A DNA stretch of 50,927 bases, from positions 1 through 50,927 of the forward strand of contig NZ_JACYXL010000015.1 in NCBI RefSeq assembly GCF_014842995.1, read 5' to 3'. A program made the position numbers and the translations under genes. The notes below the pieces were generated by a model, which saw only the letters and a program-made list of their open reading frames with translations, had not been told where the DNA came from and ran no database searches. Origin of the DNA: Rhodanobacter sp. 7MK24. Lineage in GTDB: Bacteria > Pseudomonadota > Gammaproteobacteria > Xanthomonadales > Rhodanobacteraceae. Positions 43,753 to 50,927 of this stretch are shown here, one piece after another; the first letter of the stretch is position 1, and the number at the start of each line of letters is the position of its first letter.

Positions 43753-44520
43753 ATGCGCATCATCAGCCTGAACGCCAACGGCATCCGTTCCGCCGCAACC
43801 AAAGGCGTGTTCGAGTGGCTGCGCCAGCAGCGCGCCGACGTGGTGTGCCTGCAGGAAACCAAGGCGCAGGAAGAGCAGCTTGCCGATCCGATGTTCCGGC
43901 CCGACGGCCATCATTGCTTCTACCGCGACGCCACCAGCAAGAAGGGCTATTCCGGTGTGGCGATCTACGCCAAGCGCGAACCGGACGAAGTGCGCACCGT
44001 TCTGGGCTGGGACGAATTCGACAACGAAGGCCGCTACGTCGAGGCGCGCTTCGGCAAGCTCAGTGTGGTGTCGTTGTACGTACCCTCGGGTTCCTCCGGC
44101 GAGGAGCGCCAGCAATTCAAGTTCAAGGCGATGGAATGGCTCTCGCCCGTCCTCGACGAGTGGCTGGCGAATGGCCGCGACTACGTGCTGTGCGGCGACT
44201 GGAACATCGTGCGCAGCGCGAAGGACATCAAGAACTGGAAGTCCAACCAGAAGAACTCCGGCTGCCTGCCGGAGGAGCGTGCGTGGATGGACGGCCTCGT
44301 CGAAAGCGGCTGGGTGGACAGCTACCGCACTCTGCATCCGGAAGGCGAGGACTACACGTGGTGGTCGAATCGCGGCAATGCGCGCGCGAACGATGTGGGT
44401 TGGCGCATCGACTACCAGTTGGTGACGCCGGCATTGGGCCAGCGTCTGAAGCGCTGCGCGATCTATCGCGACGAACGCTTCTCCGACCACGCGCCGTACA
44501 CCGTCGACTATGTCGACTGA
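43753..44520 (+). CDS. xthA: Exodeoxyribonuclease III
   Basis: This is an AP endonuclease and 3'-5' exonuclease of base excision repair. The 255-residue product has the ExoIII/APE fold motifs: MRIISLNANGIRSA, VVCLQETKAQ (catalytic Glu), SKKGYSGVAIYAK, LCGDWNIVR (Asp/Asn), WRIDYQLVTP and the terminal SDHAPYTVDY catalytic histidine. It resembles the Neisseria/xanthomonad type (LNANGIR) rather than E. coli XthA. The AmpG start overlaps its 3' end by 11 bases. Confidence 0.94.
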   Translation: MRIISLNANGIRSAATKGVFEWLRQQRADVVCLQETKAQEEQLADPMFRPDGHHCFYRDATSKKGYSGVAIYAKREPDEVRTVLGWDEFDNEGRYVEARFGKLSVVSLYVPSGSSGEERQQFKFKAMEWLSPVLDEWLANGRDYVLCGDWNIVRSAKDIKNWKSNQKNSGCLPEERAWMDGLVESGWVDSYRTLHPEGEDYTWWSNRGNARANDVGWRIDYQLVTPALGQRLKRCAIYRDERFSDHAPYTVDYVD

Positions 44521-45814
44521 AGGCGCGTCAACACGGCGCGGGCTGTCGATCTGGCAAGCGTTTTCGCAGCCCGCCGCGTGGACGCTGTGCCTGCTCGGGT
44601 TTTCCTCCGGGCTGCCGTTTTTGCTGGTGTCCTACACGCTGTCGTTCTGGCTGAAGCAGGACGGCATCGTGCTGAAGGACATCACGATGATCGCCAGCGC
44701 GGGCATGACCTATGTGTTCAAATTTGCATGGGCGCCGCTGCTGGATCACTGGAAACTGCCGTTGTTCATGCGGCTTGGGCAGCGCCGTGGCTGGTTGCTG
44801 CTTGCGCAAATCGGTGTTGCGGCGGGCTTGCTGGCAATGGCTGCGCTGACGCCGAGCCAGTTGCCCTTGTTCGTGGCCGCCACGTTGTTCGTTGCCTTCA
44901 TGGGCGCCACGCAGGACATTGCCATTGATGCGTATCGCATCGAGATCGCCCCGCCTGCGGCGCAGGGCGCATTGGTGGCCACCTATGTGTTGGGCTACCG
45001 TCTCGGCATGATCGTTTCCGGTGCGTTGGCGCTGATCCTCGCCGACCACATCCATTGGGCGCAGATCTACGTGTTGATGGCCGTCGCGATGACGGTGCCC
45101 GTGCTGGTCACGCTGGGCATGCGGGAGCCGGAGATATTGCGTCTCGCACCGGCTTCATGGCGACAGGCGATGCGCGAGAGCGTGGCCGAGCCATTCGCCG
45201 ATTTCTTCCGGCGCTATGGTCTATGGCTTGCATTGCTGACCTTGCTGTTCATCCTGCTGTTCAAGATCCCCGAGCAGGCGATCATCGGCGGCGTGATGGG
45301 ACCCTTTTACCGCGACATGGGTTTTTCCAATACCCAGATCGGCGCAGTCACAAAAATCTACGGCATCTGGATCGGCATCACTGGCGCCTTCGTCGGCGGC
45401 GCGGCGGTGGCCCGCTGGGGGGCATGGCGATCGCTGGGCGGCTGCATCGTGCTCGGCGCGATCAGCAACCTGCTGTACCTCTTGCTGATCGCCCATCCCG
45501 GCCATCTGACAATGCTGACGTTGGCGATCTCCGGGCAGAATTTCTTCGAGGGTATGCTCGGGCCGCCGACAGTCGCTTTTCTCTCCCTGCTGGTGAACCG
45601 CCAGCACACAGCCACGCAATACGCGTTGCTGAGTTCGCTGGTGAACTTGTCAGGCAAGGTGCTCGGCTTCTTTGCAGGAAGCATCGTGGCCGTTTCAGGC
45701 TACGGAGGCTATTTCATCATCACTGTGTTCTCGGTATTGCCGGCAATGCTGTTGTTTGTCGCGCTATGGCGACGCTTCGATCCCCTCGCCGCACCTTCCG
45801 CCAACGGAAGCTGA
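44510..45814 (+). CDS. ampG: AmpG-type muropeptide MFS permease
   Basis: This 434-residue major facilitator transporter imports GlcNAc-anhydroMurNAc peptides for cell wall recycling. About twelve hydrophobic segments are visible. AmpG signatures include FSSGLPFLLVSYTLSFWLK, AWAPLLDHW, FMGATQDIAIDAYRIEI, RLGMIVSGALALILAD and the second half with FEGMLGPPTVAFLSLLVNRQHTATQYALLSSL. It overlaps xthA and is translationally linked to it. anmK, about 860 bases further on, acts on the imported sugar. Confidence 0.9.
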   Translation: MSTEGASTRRGLSIWQAFSQPAAWTLCLLGFSSGLPFLLVSYTLSFWLKQDGIVLKDITMIASAGMTYVFKFAWAPLLDHWKLPLFMRLGQRRGWLLLAQIGVAAGLLAMAALTPSQLPLFVAATLFVAFMGATQDIAIDAYRIEIAPPAAQGALVATYVLGYRLGMIVSGALALILADHIHWAQIYVLMAVAMTVPVLVTLGMREPEILRLAPASWRQAMRESVAEPFADFFRRYGLWLALLTLLFILLFKIPEQAIIGGVMGPFYRDMGFSNTQIGAVTKIYGIWIGITGAFVGGAAVARWGAWRSLGGCIVLGAISNLLYLLLIAHPGHLTMLTLAISGQNFFEGMLGPPTVAFLSLLVNRQHTATQYALLSSLVNLSGKVLGFFAGSIVAVSGYGGYFIITVFSVLPAMLLFVALWRRFDPLAAPSANGS

Positions 45815-45921
45815 AGGCGCTTTGCGAACTGCACCACGGATTGCCAAGTTGATCATTGCCGGCTGCAGCGCCGCGGGCGACGATTTTAGGCATAGGGGCC
45901 GGACAACGAAGCGGCGGTGCC

Positions 45922-46218
45922 ATGCCTGATCTCGTGATACGCCAAGTCGATCATCTGCTGGCAGAGCGCATCCGTGCCTTTGCCAAGGCACGCGAGTGGA
46001 GCCTCAACGAGGTGCTGCTGCACGCACTGCGACGTGGCCTCGGTGTCGCAGAAAATGGCCAGCATGCAGAAACCTCGGTCGATGCCGACGAACTTGCCAT
46101 GCTGATTGGCCAATGGAACGCAGCCGAGCAAGCTGTGTTCAGCGAAACCGTGCACGCGTTGTCGATCGCGCGGGGCGACTCGCTGCGGCGATCCGGTGGG
46201 ACTGGTCACGGCGACTAA
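45922..46218 (+). CDS. Small ribbon-helix-helix-like protein, 98 aa
   Basis: Residues 1-41 (MPDLVIRQVDHLLAERIRAF-AKAREWSLNEVLLHALRRGLG) have the strand-helix-helix pattern of FitA/Arc-type DNA-binding domains, as in antitoxins. The rest (AETSVDADELAMLIGQWNAAEQAVFSETV...) is helical and acidic. No toxin gene follows, so a regulator with a solitary RHH domain is as likely as an antitoxin. The start is the ATG at 45922. Confidence 0.6.
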   Translation: MPDLVIRQVDHLLAERIRAFAKAREWSLNEVLLHALRRGLGVAENGQHAETSVDADELAMLIGQWNAAEQAVFSETVHALSIARGDSLRRSGGTGHGD

Positions 46219-46675
46219 GCATCAAGGGCGATGCTGCTGTGCCCGGCCTTTCCGTTGGCTTGCCCGCTCCACGCGTCCTGCTAGTACTGGCGCCACGGTG
46301 GAAACGTGGAAGGGTCTCCTTGCGATCGGAGGACATTCGGCTGTTGTCGCGTGTAGTGCAAACATGCGGACGTTCTGCATGGCGATCCAGCGGCGTGCTT
46401 CTAGGGCTTTGATGAGCGTCTCAACGGGGCCAGCGATGCCTTCCATCTGGTCTGCGCGACGCTCTCGAGGGATCGCGAGTGCGCCCGCAAGTTCCATGGT
46501 TCGGTCGGTCGAGGAATTCGAGCAACTGGTGCGCATGGCGGGGGCTTCCATTGCGTGCCCGTGACCGATACGGTGCGGCGACTGCATGGCGCCGCCAGGA
46601 GTTTCCGGAGTTCACCCACCTTTGCCGGTGACGCGCGACTTCAGGCTGAGCGCCGGCGTGCCCGAGCAAATCGTT
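46219..46675. other. 457-bp stretch with no confident gene
   Basis: Its base and codon texture differ from the flanks (more A/T at third positions, mixed strands). A minus-strand frame (46222-46587; internal ATG at 46497) reads a moderately protein-like MELAGALAIPRERRADQMEG-IAGPVETLIKALEARRW, but it has no ribosome binding site and no recognised family. A plus-strand frame overlaps it. It may be a decayed or acquired fragment. Confidence 0.4.
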
Positions 46676-47794
46676 TCAACGCGGAGCAGGATGGATCGCG
46701 CCGAGCACACGTGGCCCGCGCGCACCGGTGACAGCTGGCAGGTTGCCCGGCAGCCCGAGCAGGCGTTGCCGGGCCAGCCATGCGAACGCGGTCGCTTCGA
46801 GGAAATCCGGATCCACGCCATACGCGGCGGTGCTGGCCAGCGTCCGTGGCGAGAGCAGTTCGGCGAGCCGCTGCATCAGTGCGACGTTGTGCACGCCGCC
46901 GCCGCAGGCCAGCACGTCTTCCGCATCCGGAGCGTGCCGTGCGACGGCCTCGGCCACGCTGCGTGCGGAGAGTTCGAGCAGCGTAGCCTGCACGTCCGCT
47001 GGCGACAGCGTGGCCAAGCGTGGATGCGAGGCCAGCCAGTCGAGATGGAAGTGCTCCCGGCCGGTGCTCTTGGGTGGTGCGAGCGCGAAATAGGGATCGG
47101 CCAACAAGGCATCGAGCAATGCGTTGTCGATCTTGCCGCTGGCGGCGAACGCGCCGCCGTGGTCGAACGCTTCGCCGCGATGGCGCAGGCACCAGGCGTC
47201 CATCAGGCCATTCGCCGGGCCGGTGTCGAAGCCGATGACGCTGCCGTCAGCGCCAAGCACGGTGATGTTGGCGATGCCGCCGAGGTTGAGCACCACGCGG
47301 GCGTGGCCGGGATGTGCCAGCAGCATCGCGTGCACGGCCGGCAGCAGAGGCGCGCCCTGGCCGCCGGCGGCCACGTCGGCGCGGCGAAAATCCGCCACCA
47401 CATCGATGCCGCAGCGTTCGGCGATGGTGGCGGGGTCGCCCAGTTGCAGCGTGAAGGCATACTCGCCGACGGGTCGATGGCGCATGGTCTGGCCGTGCGA
47501 GCCGATTGCACGCACGGTGGTGACAGGCGTGCCGCTTTCCTTGAGCAACGCGAGTGCGGCCTCGGCGAAGCCGTGGCCCAGTGCTACGTCCAATCGCCCG
47601 AAAGCATCCAGGTCGATCGCGGTTTCGCCTTGCGCCACGGCGAGGATCTGCTCGCGCAACGCGGTTGGCCACGGGTGCGTGTGCGTGGCGTGCAAGCGCG
47701 GCTGGCCGTCGTCGAACGACACCAGTGCGGCGTCTATGCCGTCGGCGCTGGTGCCGGAGATCAGGCCTAGATACAGCGACGGAACATCACTCAC
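46676..47794 (-). CDS. anmK: Anhydro-N-acetylmuramic acid kinase
   Basis: It phosphorylates and opens 1,6-anhydroMurNAc to MurNAc-6-phosphate in peptidoglycan recycling. The 372-residue ASKHA-fold kinase has LYLGLISGTSADGIDAALVS (nucleotide loop), GSHGQTMRHRP, LGDPATIAERCGIDVVADFR, VLNLGGIANITVL and CGGGVHNVALMQRL. All are family landmarks. It is adjacent on the same strand to the M23 endopeptidase (13 bases) and in the same neighbourhood as ampG. Confidence 0.96.
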   Translation of the reverse strand: MSDVPSLYLGLISGTSADGIDAALVSFDDGQPRLHATHTHPWPTALREQILAVAQGETAIDLDAFGRLDVALGHGFAEAALALLKESGTPVTTVRAIGSHGQTMRHRPVGEYAFTLQLGDPATIAERCGIDVVADFRRADVAAGGQGAPLLPAVHAMLLAHPGHARVVLNLGGIANITVLGADGSVIGFDTGPANGLMDAWCLRHRGEAFDHGGAFAASGKIDNALLDALLADPYFALAPPKSTGREHFHLDWLASHPRLATLSPADVQATLLELSARSVAEAVARHAPDAEDVLACGGGVHNVALMQRLAELLSPRTLASTAAYGVDPDFLEATAFAWLARQRLLGLPGNLPAVTGARGPRVLGAIHPAPR

Positions 47795-47807
47795 GCTGGT
47801 GCGGCGC

Positions 47808-49253
47808 TCAGTTGTCGGTCTTGCTGACGGGCGTGTCGCTGCGGGCGAGCTTGACGTGCTGGTCGATCTGGTCGAGTCGTGCCATCTCGGGTTTCACCAC
47901 GGTGGCCTTGAACTTCGCAAGCTGTGTCGCGGGTAGCGGCTCGGGCTTGGGCAGGGTCACCGTCTGCGGATTGCGCTGTACACCGTCCACGCGGAATTCG
48001 TAGTGCAGGTGCGGGCCGGTGGCAAGTCCGGTCATGCCGACGTAGCCGATGATGTCGCCCTGCTTCACGTGCTGACCCACGCGCTCGTTGCCGAAGCGCG
48101 ACATGTGACCGTAGGCGGTGCTGATGTCCTTGTCGTGCTGGATGATCACGAAGTTGCCGTAGCCGTTCATCCAACTGCGGTACTTGATCACGCCGTCGCC
48201 GGCGGCATGGATCGGCGTGCCGGTCGGTGCTGCGTAGTCCACGCCCTTGTGCGCGCGCATCAGGCCGAGGATCGGGTGCATGCGTGCGGCGCTGAAGGTG
48301 GAGGAGATGCGGGTGAAGTCCACGGGAATGCGCAGGAACGACTTCTGCAGCGGGCGGCCGTCCTCGCTGAACCAGCCGTAGCTGCCGTCGTCCTTCTTGA
48401 AGCGGTAGGCGGTATAGCGCTTGCCCTGGTTCACGAACTCCGCGGCAACGATGTCGCCCTCGCCATAGCGGGCACCATCGCGGTAGATGTCGTCATAGAT
48501 CACGGTGAAGCTGTCGCCTTCGCGCAAATCCTGCACGAAGTCGATGTCGTACTTGAACAGGTCGGCAAGCTTACCCACCATCGCCGCGCTCAAGCCAGCC
48601 TGGTCGCCGGCGGCGTACAGGCTGCTGCGGATCACCCCATGCGCCACTTCCTCGCGCACATCCATGTCGCGCGGCTGCAGTGTCAGCGTGGGTTGCGGTC
48701 CATCGAGGCGCACGATGGCACGGTTGGCCTGGTCCTTGTCGAAGCGGACACCGCGCAGGCTGCCACCAGTGCCGAGCAGGAAGTCGAATTCGTCGCCCGG
48801 GCGGATGTGGTGCAGCGCGGATTTCGCATCGCCGGAGGCGTCCATCACCTTTTGCAGGTCGGTGAGGCTCAGGCCGCGGCCGCCGAAAATGTCGGACAGC
48901 GTCTGGCCGGGTTGCACGCGTACCACTTGCCAGTCGTCCACCGCGGCGGCGGCTTGCGGGATCGGATCCGGCTTCGGCAATGCCAACGGCAGCAGAGTGT
49001 GCGCCTCGACCGTGGGAGCGGGCTTCATTGCTGTGGCCCACGCAGGCATGATGAGGCCGGAGAGCAGGGTCGCTATCAATGCAGTGCCGGCGAGCACCCA
49101 GCGCTCGCGGTGCCAGTGGATCGGCGTGATGGATTCCGACCGATCGAACGACCAGTGCGCGCAGCGCTCGTAGAAGCTGATGTGACGACGTTGTGCCTTG
49201 CGGCAAATGGCCTGCTTGCGCGCTCGGAGCCCCCCCCGGATTTTCCCACTCAT
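47808..49253 (-). CDS. M23 family peptidoglycan DD-endopeptidase (MepM-like)
   Basis: The 481-residue product has a cytoplasmic basic tail, one membrane helix (about 52-75, WVLAGTALIATLLSGLIMP), an OapA/LysM-like domain (VVRVQPGQTLSDIFGGRGLS) and a second periplasmic domain. The C-terminal LytM/M23 metalloprotease has zinc ligands in MRAHKGVDYAAP (HxxxD) and GPHLHYEF (HxH), plus YGHMSRF. It opens crosslinks for wall expansion. The ATG at 49253 is preferred to 49334 because a promoter (49293-49322) lies inside the longer frame. anmK follows it. Confidence 0.92.
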   Translation of the reverse strand: MSGKIRGGLRARKQAICRKAQRRHISFYERCAHWSFDRSESITPIHWHRERWVLAGTALIATLLSGLIMPAWATAMKPAPTVEAHTLLPLALPKPDPIPQAAAAVDDWQVVRVQPGQTLSDIFGGRGLSLTDLQKVMDASGDAKSALHHIRPGDEFDFLLGTGGSLRGVRFDKDQANRAIVRLDGPQPTLTLQPRDMDVREEVAHGVIRSSLYAAGDQAGLSAAMVGKLADLFKYDIDFVQDLREGDSFTVIYDDIYRDGARYGEGDIVAAEFVNQGKRYTAYRFKKDDGSYGWFSEDGRPLQKSFLRIPVDFTRISSTFSAARMHPILGLMRAHKGVDYAAPTGTPIHAAGDGVIKYRSWMNGYGNFVIIQHDKDISTAYGHMSRFGNERVGQHVKQGDIIGYVGMTGLATGPHLHYEFRVDGVQRNPQTVTLPKPEPLPATQLAKFKATVVKPEMARLDQIDQHVKLARSDTPVSKTDN

Positions 49254-49292
49254 GCTGCGCGAACCTCGCCGTACAAAGTAACAATTCCACGT

Positions 49293-49322
49293 ACCATAGA
49301 CGTCGTGTGACGAGTGCGTCAA
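49293..49322 (-). promoter_or_regulatory. Sigma-70-like promoter for the M23 endopeptidase gene
   Basis: On the minus strand TTGACG (49322-49317) and TATGGT (49298-49293) are separated by 18 bases. Transcription would begin near 49286, about 33 bases before the ATG at 49253, which supports that start. Confidence 0.7.
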
Positions 49323-49436
49323 TCCCTTTTCCATCAAGGATTTGCGTCAGGTTTTCGGTTAACGCACAATTAACGCTGAAACGTGATTGCCATCGCCAGG
49401 ATGGTTGTCATGACAACCACCTATTCCGAGGAATGC

Positions 49437-50648
49437 ATGAACCAACCTGAGCAGGCGCTGGCCACGATCGCGCGTGGTGCCGACGAAATCATCAAGCGCG
49501 AGGACCTGCTGGAGCGGCTGAAAAGTGGGCGCCCACTGCGCATCAAGGCCGGCTTCGATCCCACCGCGCCGGACCTGCACCTGGGTCACACCGTGCTGCT
49601 CAACAAGATGCGCCAGTTCCAGGATCTGGGACACCAGGTGATTTTCCTGATCGGCGACTTCACCGGCATGATCGGCGATCCGACCGGCAAGAACGTCACG
49701 CGCAAACCGCTCACCCGCGAGGATGTGCTGAAGAACGCCGAGACCTACGCCGCGCAGGTCTACAAGGTGCTCGACCGCGAGCGCACCGAGGTGCGCTTCA
49801 ATTCCGAGTGGTTCAGCAAGATGAGTGCGGCCGACATGATCAAGCTTGCCGCGCAGCACACCGTGGCGCGCATGCTGGAGCGCGACGACTTCGCCAAGCG
49901 CTACGCCGCGCAACAGCCGATCGCGATCCACGAGTTCATGTATCCCCTAACTCAAGGCTATGACTCGGTGGCGCTCGAGGCCGACGTCGAGCTCGGTGGC
50001 ACCGACCAGAAGTTCAACCTGTTGATGGGTCGAGGCCTGCAGGAGCACTTCGGACAGAAGCCGCAGATCGTGCTCACCATGCCGCTGCTCGAAGGCCTGG
50101 ACGGCGTGAACAAGATGTCCAAGTCGCTGGGCAACTACATCGGCATCGACGAGCCGGCGATCGACATCGTCACCAAGACCATGAAGATCGACGACGCGCT
50201 GATGTGGCGCTGGTTCGAATTGCTCAGCTTCGACGTCTCGCTTGATGAGCTGGCGGAAATGAAGGGCGACGTGGCAAACGGCGCGCTCAATCCGCGCGAC
50301 GCCAAGCTGCGCCTGGCACGTGAGCTGGCCACACGCTTCCACGACGCGGCTTCCGCCGAACAGGCCATTGCGGGCTGGCATGCGGTGGTGCGAGGGGAGG
50401 GCGACACCTCGTTGCTGCCGCTCAGCGAAATTGCGGTGCCCGTCGAAGGCCTACGCCTGCCGGCGCTGCTTACTGTGGCGGGGCTCACTGCCAGCAACTC
50501 CGAAGCGAGCCGCAAGCTCAAGGAACGTGCCGTACGCATCGATGCGGAAGTGGTAGAGGACGCGCAGCGCGTATTCGCGGCAGGATTCGAAGGCGTGTTG
50601 CAGGTGGGCAAACGCAACTTTGCCCGTGTGCGATTGACCTCCGGTTGA
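49437..50648 (+). CDS. tyrS: Tyrosyl-tRNA synthetase
   Basis: This 403-residue class I enzyme has [21 protein letters not shown] (HIGH-type HLGH, about 44-47), [35 protein letters not shown], and the KMSKS loop in [16 protein letters not shown]-terminal S4 RNA-binding domain is present (about 340-403, [31 protein letters not shown]). The ATG at 49437 has a GAGG ribosome binding site at the right distance; an ATG at 49410 is possible. tyrS directly before an rRNA operon is typical of Xanthomonadales. Confidence 0.96.
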   Translation: MNQPEQALATIARGADEIIKREDLLERLKSGRPLRIKAGFDPTAPDLHLGHTVLLNKMRQFQDLGHQVIFLIGDFTGMIGDPTGKNVTRKPLTREDVLKNAETYAAQVYKVLDRERTEVRFNSEWFSKMSAADMIKLAAQHTVARMLERDDFAKRYAAQQPIAIHEFMYPLTQGYDSVALEADVELGGTDQKFNLLMGRGLQEHFGQKPQIVLTMPLLEGLDGVNKMSKSLGNYIGIDEPAIDIVTKTMKIDDALMWRWFELLSFDVSLDELAEMKGDVANGALNPRDAKLRLARELATRFHDAASAEQAIAGWHAVVRGEGDTSLLPLSEIAVPVEGLRLPALLTVAGLTASNSEASRKLKERAVRIDAEVVEDAQRVFAAGFEGVLQVGKRNFARVRLTSG

Positions 50649-50674
50649 TCGCTACGCACTGCTTTGAAGCTTTG

Positions 50675-50704
50675 TTTCGCGCAAGATCAACGGCTTGCGC
50701 GAAA
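50675..50704 (+). terminator. tyrS terminator hairpin
   Basis: Eleven-base arms tttcgcgcaag and cttgcgcgaaa enclose an 8-base loop, 27 bases after the tyrS stop. The tail (gagtaaaaattc) is only partly U-rich. Confidence 0.65.
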
Positions 50705-50730
50705 GAGTAAAAATTCTTCGAAGAAATCGC

Positions 50731-50759
50731 TTGCCAATATCAGGGGGGCTGCCTACTAT
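50731..50759 (+). promoter_or_regulatory. rRNA operon promoter P1
   Basis: TTGCCA (50731-50736), a 17-base spacer and TACTAT (50754-50759) form a good sigma-70 promoter. It is preceded by an A/T-rich UP-like tract (50705-50728) and followed by a GC-rich discriminator (tcgcgccccgctg), the hallmark of stringently controlled stable-RNA promoters. Confidence 0.75.
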
Positions 50760-50825
50760 TCGCGCCCCGCTGCCGCATCGGCACGGTGCCCCACCACCCG
50801 CGCTGAAGAGACTTCGACGAAGGTG

Positions 50826-50853
50826 TTGACGGACCGAAAAGACGATGTATAGT
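50826..50853 (+). promoter_or_regulatory. rRNA operon promoter P2
   Basis: TTGACG (50826-50831), a 16-base spacer and TATAGT (50848-50853) form a strong promoter, again followed by a GC-rich discriminator (aggcggctcaccggg). It is tandem with P1 about 95 bases upstream. Confidence 0.78.
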
Positions 50854-50859
50854 AGGCGG

Positions 50860-50927
50860 CTCACCGGGACGAAATGTCCTGTAGCGGAAAGCTCCGCGGT
50901 GACAAGATCTTTGACAGTGTGCACAGG
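50860..50927 (+). other. Probable rRNA operon leader (runs off window)
   Basis: After P2 the sequence gatctttgacagtgtgcaca is the kind of leader preceding 16S rRNA, usually forming part of the processing stem. The rRNA itself is not in the window, so the identification depends on the promoter style and tyrS synteny. Confidence 0.6.

Noticed and set aside
46222..46587. Minus-strand frame of up to 121 codons
   Set aside because: It is the most protein-like frame in that gap, but it has no ribosome binding site, no family and an overlapping plus-strand frame of equal quality; described as part of the gap only.

Overview
The window is about 51 kb of GC-rich chromosome from a gammaproteobacterium, most likely a Rhodanobacteraceae member (Rhodanobacter/Dyella type) of the Xanthomonadales. 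The assignment rests on gene order and protein character: radC beside coaBC-dut-algC, argS followed by a SPOR protein, anmK-M23 peptidase-tyrS running into a probable rRNA operon leader, a membrane-anchored AlgC, and many short dyad repeats of the xanthomonad type. No organism was looked up.

Layout. 1-2700 is the start of an integron: an IS3-type transposase fragment at the left edge, three minus-strand gene cassettes with attC-like sites, an attI-like region, and a plus-strand integron integrase whose C-terminus is frameshifted just after the catalytic tyrosine. 2750-8800 holds a GNAT acetyltransferase, a thiolase, a TonB-like protein, a small lipoprotein, a VNG-repeat envelope protein and gpmA. 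8990-10620 is a TPR/ATP-grasp gene coupled to the remnant of a lost upstream gene, a probable acquired block. 10628-17430 carries a membrane protein, a GAF-EAL phosphodiesterase, zapE, a hydrolase, acpH and a cytochrome c5. 17821-25727 is an MdtABC-type RND efflux operon with one adaptor and two permeases. 26111-29767 is a three-gene overlapping operon (LTA-synthase-like transferase, YhhN, AGMO-like hydroxylase) suggesting ether-lipid or phospholipid turnover. 29876-31827 is bdhA plus a patatin. 31852-33105 is a globin/monooxygenase pair divergent from an HxlR regulator. 33230-44520 is housekeeping: ydfG, SPOR protein, argS, a candidate small RNA, radC, coaBC-dut-algC, pyrE, xthA. 44510-50648 links ampG, anmK and an M23 endopeptidase (cell wall growth and recycling) with tyrS, then tandem promoters that look like those of an rRNA operon at the right edge.

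The most unusual items are the frameshifted integrase, the TPR/ATP-grasp block, the ether-lipid-like operon, an orphan terminator-bounded small RNA candidate with pyrimidine-rich loops near 36.75 kb, and a family of short mobile-looking repeats. No CRISPR array or tRNA gene was recognised. All functions are read from sequence alone.
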